Shown: in pieces, positions 61,584 to 64,000 of the stretch
Layout of the letters: every line of letters begins with the position of its first letter
Numbering within the stretch: position 1 is the stretch's first letter
Assembly (NCBI GenBank): GCA_017562135.1
Contig: QEYB01000911.1
Span: forward strand, 124,001 to 188,000
Direction: 5' to 3'
Origin: Dipylidium caninum
Lineage: Eukaryota > Platyhelminthes > Cestoda > Cyclophyllidea > Dipylidiidae
Length of the DNA: 64,000 nucleotides
Made by a program: the position numbers and the translations under genes
The notes under the pieces: model-generated
Told to the model about the DNA's origin: nothing
The model's input: only the letters and a program-made list of their open reading frames with translations
The model's database searches: none

Positions 61584-63917
61584 CTAGTAACTCAAACAAT
61601 TTGCTACCAAAATACGCATCAGTTCCCCGTTACGTTTTTCCAATGCCTTTTTCTCTTCTTCCAGAGCACTGGTAGCAGATTCGTTAAATTTGCTGTTGGT
61701 ACCGCATGCACACGAACCAAGAGTGAGGGAGAGAGTTTCAACCCCCATGGTTTGGAGAAAGTCATCCTGATAGATACTGTCCAGGTACTTGTCGGATATA
61801 CGTTCCTACAACAGATTAACAAGCAAGAGCAAAAACCATAAGGCTCGCTTGTTGACGAGATAGTCAAATTGTTAATACGGCAATGTGCTTATTTACACAG
61901 TCAATAATTTGGTATTCCAATCAGCACATATTGGTAGACAGATCTGAGAGTGGATATGTAACAACATACACTAGTATTGAGCCAAGAGGAAAATGATTAG
62001 ATGAACAAAAGTAAAAAAAAACACACGCGTTTGAGGTTAGGCAATTGAAGGTAGAGCAGATCGTCCGCATGCCAGCCTAAATGGCGCTTAAGAGGATGAA
62101 GGGACCCCAACACACCCTCGGTTGTCGATTCAATGGATACGTCGTTAGTTTCAGTTGTACCTATTGGTGGCTGTGTCTCCAACAGCCAAGTGGGTCTGGT
62201 CAACATAAGAAATCCTGTTACGCGAGGCGAACCAGAGTTGCTAAGTAATGACGGGGCTACAGAGAATCGTCGAAGTCGCACGAGACAGGTGTCTTGTCGG
62301 AGAACTTCTACTAATCCTGTGCGTGTGCTCACAGCCAATAGAGGGAGACCCGAATCAACGGGGCTGGCACAGACACAGCAGATAGCCTTCTCTGTTGAGG
62401 AGAGTCTATGATCAAAAATCAAGTTTAATTATAAGGGCGTCTAACCTTAAAGGAGTTGAAACAACCGGCTTACGGGTGATTAACAAAAGGCGGATTATAT
62501 ATAAGATCCAGGATAAAATATAAAAATTTGGAGGAGAATCTGTCCTAAATGATCTACTAGTTATTGGATCACTGTCTGACTAATAAATTACCTTTAGTTA
62601 TCCAAAATTTCGTCATACGCAATCTTCGCGGAAAACTTCACAAAGCAAATGCAATGACACTAAGGACTTTTAGAGGTAGAACATAACAAAACAAATATGC
62701 AGATGGAAGGATGGGAAATATAGGATAAATTAACATTCGCTCGGACCGCAGTCCATTTCGAAGACTTGATCGAGATTACATACATGCACCCAAATTGTAC
62801 GAGATTTTAAATAAGATGGCCGAAAAGTTATGTGTCGTACACGTGATCAACTCAGCAGAAATTAACATTCTCAAAGGTTCTCGGCAGTTGCTCGACGTTC
62901 ATTGCCAATTTAGCCAGATTATACAAGCCCAAACATCAACGGGAACAAAAATTCTTTAAACACACGATCTCAGTTTATATAAAACTAGTAATAAAAGTAG
63001 CACCAAATGGACAAACCGTTATGATTTAAGAACCTAAGCGCACTCACTCAGAGTCCACAAAACATCTCCTGAAGGAAACCTCGTAAGAAGAAGAGTTCTG
63101 GAAGGAAAAAGAACTATACAGTTAGTTTGTAAGGGGGTCGAAGCATAGGCACCAGAGAGTCAATTAAATATGAAGCATGGAACGCAAATATGGGCACTCC
63201 TCATAAACTGAGAGACAAAAATCTCTTCCACATAAAAAAATACGACTATCAAACAAACCTCAGGATCACGCAACCAAACAGAGTGGAGGATGCCATTGTC
63301 AGTTCCGGAAAAGACGAACTTGTCGTTTTGAGGAAGGGCACAAATACAGAGAAGAGTAGGACTTTGTTCCAAAACGCTGCACAGTGGTGTGCCCGTCTCA
63401 GAGTTGAAAAACTATCAATTAAATTTTAAATCACTTGAACCGAATAGAGTAACTATTTTTATAAGGTCCTAAGGGTTCACGAATACAGATCTGTTGAACC
63501 CGGGAATGGTTATTATAACTGAAACTCCGAAACAAGTAGAGTATATACACACACTAGAAGAAAAGATAATTATTAACTTGCCTTGACACCGTCGGTTCCC
63601 GCACAGGCAACTATTCGGTCGTCAGCAACGAAAGTGCACACAGGCAATCCTCTACTGGCCTGTACGACATACCACAGGGGTTTATGCGAGGGGTCAGGTT
63701 TCGATCCAATATCCCCATTATTGTCAAAATCACCATTACCAGTACTAACGAGATCATCGCCAGAAACCAGAGCTGGCCAACAGGCAACTAGACCAGAAGT
63801 GTCAGCGGATAGAAGGAAGGGTAAGGGTATTGAGGGATGCTGCTGTGATACAGTTAAAGCACCGATGGGGGCCATGTGACTAGCTTCCAGCACGGTTATT
63901 AGGCATCCGCTACATAC
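61584..63917 (-). CDS. WD-repeat-like protein, 3' part only (5' end beyond window)
   Basis: Exons 63917-63582, 63396-63259, 63097-63048, 62405-62027 and 61805-61584 join with consistent phases to give 374 residues ending in TAG. The first exon here is itself preceded by an acceptor, so the gene continues to the right. Propeller-like segments include PFLLSADTSGLVACWP, GLPVCTFVADDRIVACAGTD and CICALPQNDKFVFSGTDNGI, resembling WD blades with GTD/SADTSG turns. The C-terminus is charged and probably coiled-coil (EEEKKALEKRNGELMRIL). Donor 63582 appears to be a GC donor (AAG then gcaagt). I do not recognise the family; cytoplasmic or ciliary WD proteins are possible, but nothing in the sequence decides it. 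Confidence 0.7.
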
Positions 63918-64000
63918 CTATAATTGGCGTAAATGGAAAGTGGAACTGTTTTAGGCCAGTCATACATGTGACTACGACTCAATATTTCAGCATGGCGATG

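Overview
The window is animal (eukaryotic) nuclear DNA. Genes are split into short exons with GT-AG introns, the proteins are conserved metazoan ones, and mariner-type transposon relics lie between and inside genes. Intron sizes (many under 100 bp, one of 38 bp), extended divergent proteins and a protein with two possible alpha-crystallin-like domains suggest a flatworm, perhaps a tapeworm. The assignment to Metazoa is firm; the phylum is an inference.

Layout. Almost every gene is on the minus strand, so read from right to left. (1) 63917-61584: the 3' part of an unidentified WD-repeat-like gene that enters from beyond the right edge. (2) 60601-40082: a 20-kb USP9X/fat facets deubiquitinase gene, complete from a USP9X-like N-terminus through the catalytic domain to an acidic C-terminus. 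(3) 26183-25735: two-exon HYPK. (4) 24437-20448: CDC23/APC8, eight exons. (5) 20105-16184: NUP43, with a dead mariner transposon in its last intron region. (6) 15198-962: an NRBP-family (madm) pseudokinase in 13 exons whose reading phases agree at every junction, giving about 1247 residues with an unusual Cys-containing C-terminal extension. On the plus strand lie a three-exon gene at 30391-34171 (468 residues, two possible HSP20-like domains) and a partial duplicate of the USP9X catalytic core at 37416-38759.

The most striking structure is an inverted repeat of about 1.34 kb: USP9X exons and introns at 44850-46191 reappear in opposite orientation at 37416-38759, with roughly 15 differences noticed by eye. 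The copy lies just downstream of the USP9X stop codon and faces it. It lacks the catalytic Cys and His boxes, yet its exons still splice in silico into an open 186-residue chimeric frame. A transcript running past the USP9X stop could fold into long double-stranded RNA.

The known genes are housekeeping: ubiquitin removal (USP9X), ubiquitin ligation in mitosis (CDC23 in the APC/C), nuclear pore structure (NUP43), nascent-chain N-terminal acetylation (HYPK) and growth signalling or trafficking (NRBP). There is no sign that they form one pathway. At least one conserved exon of CDC23 and about three places in USP9X show apparent one-base frame breaks, which point to consensus errors in the assembly or to undetected tiny introns. 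No tRNA, rRNA or CRISPR array was recognised.
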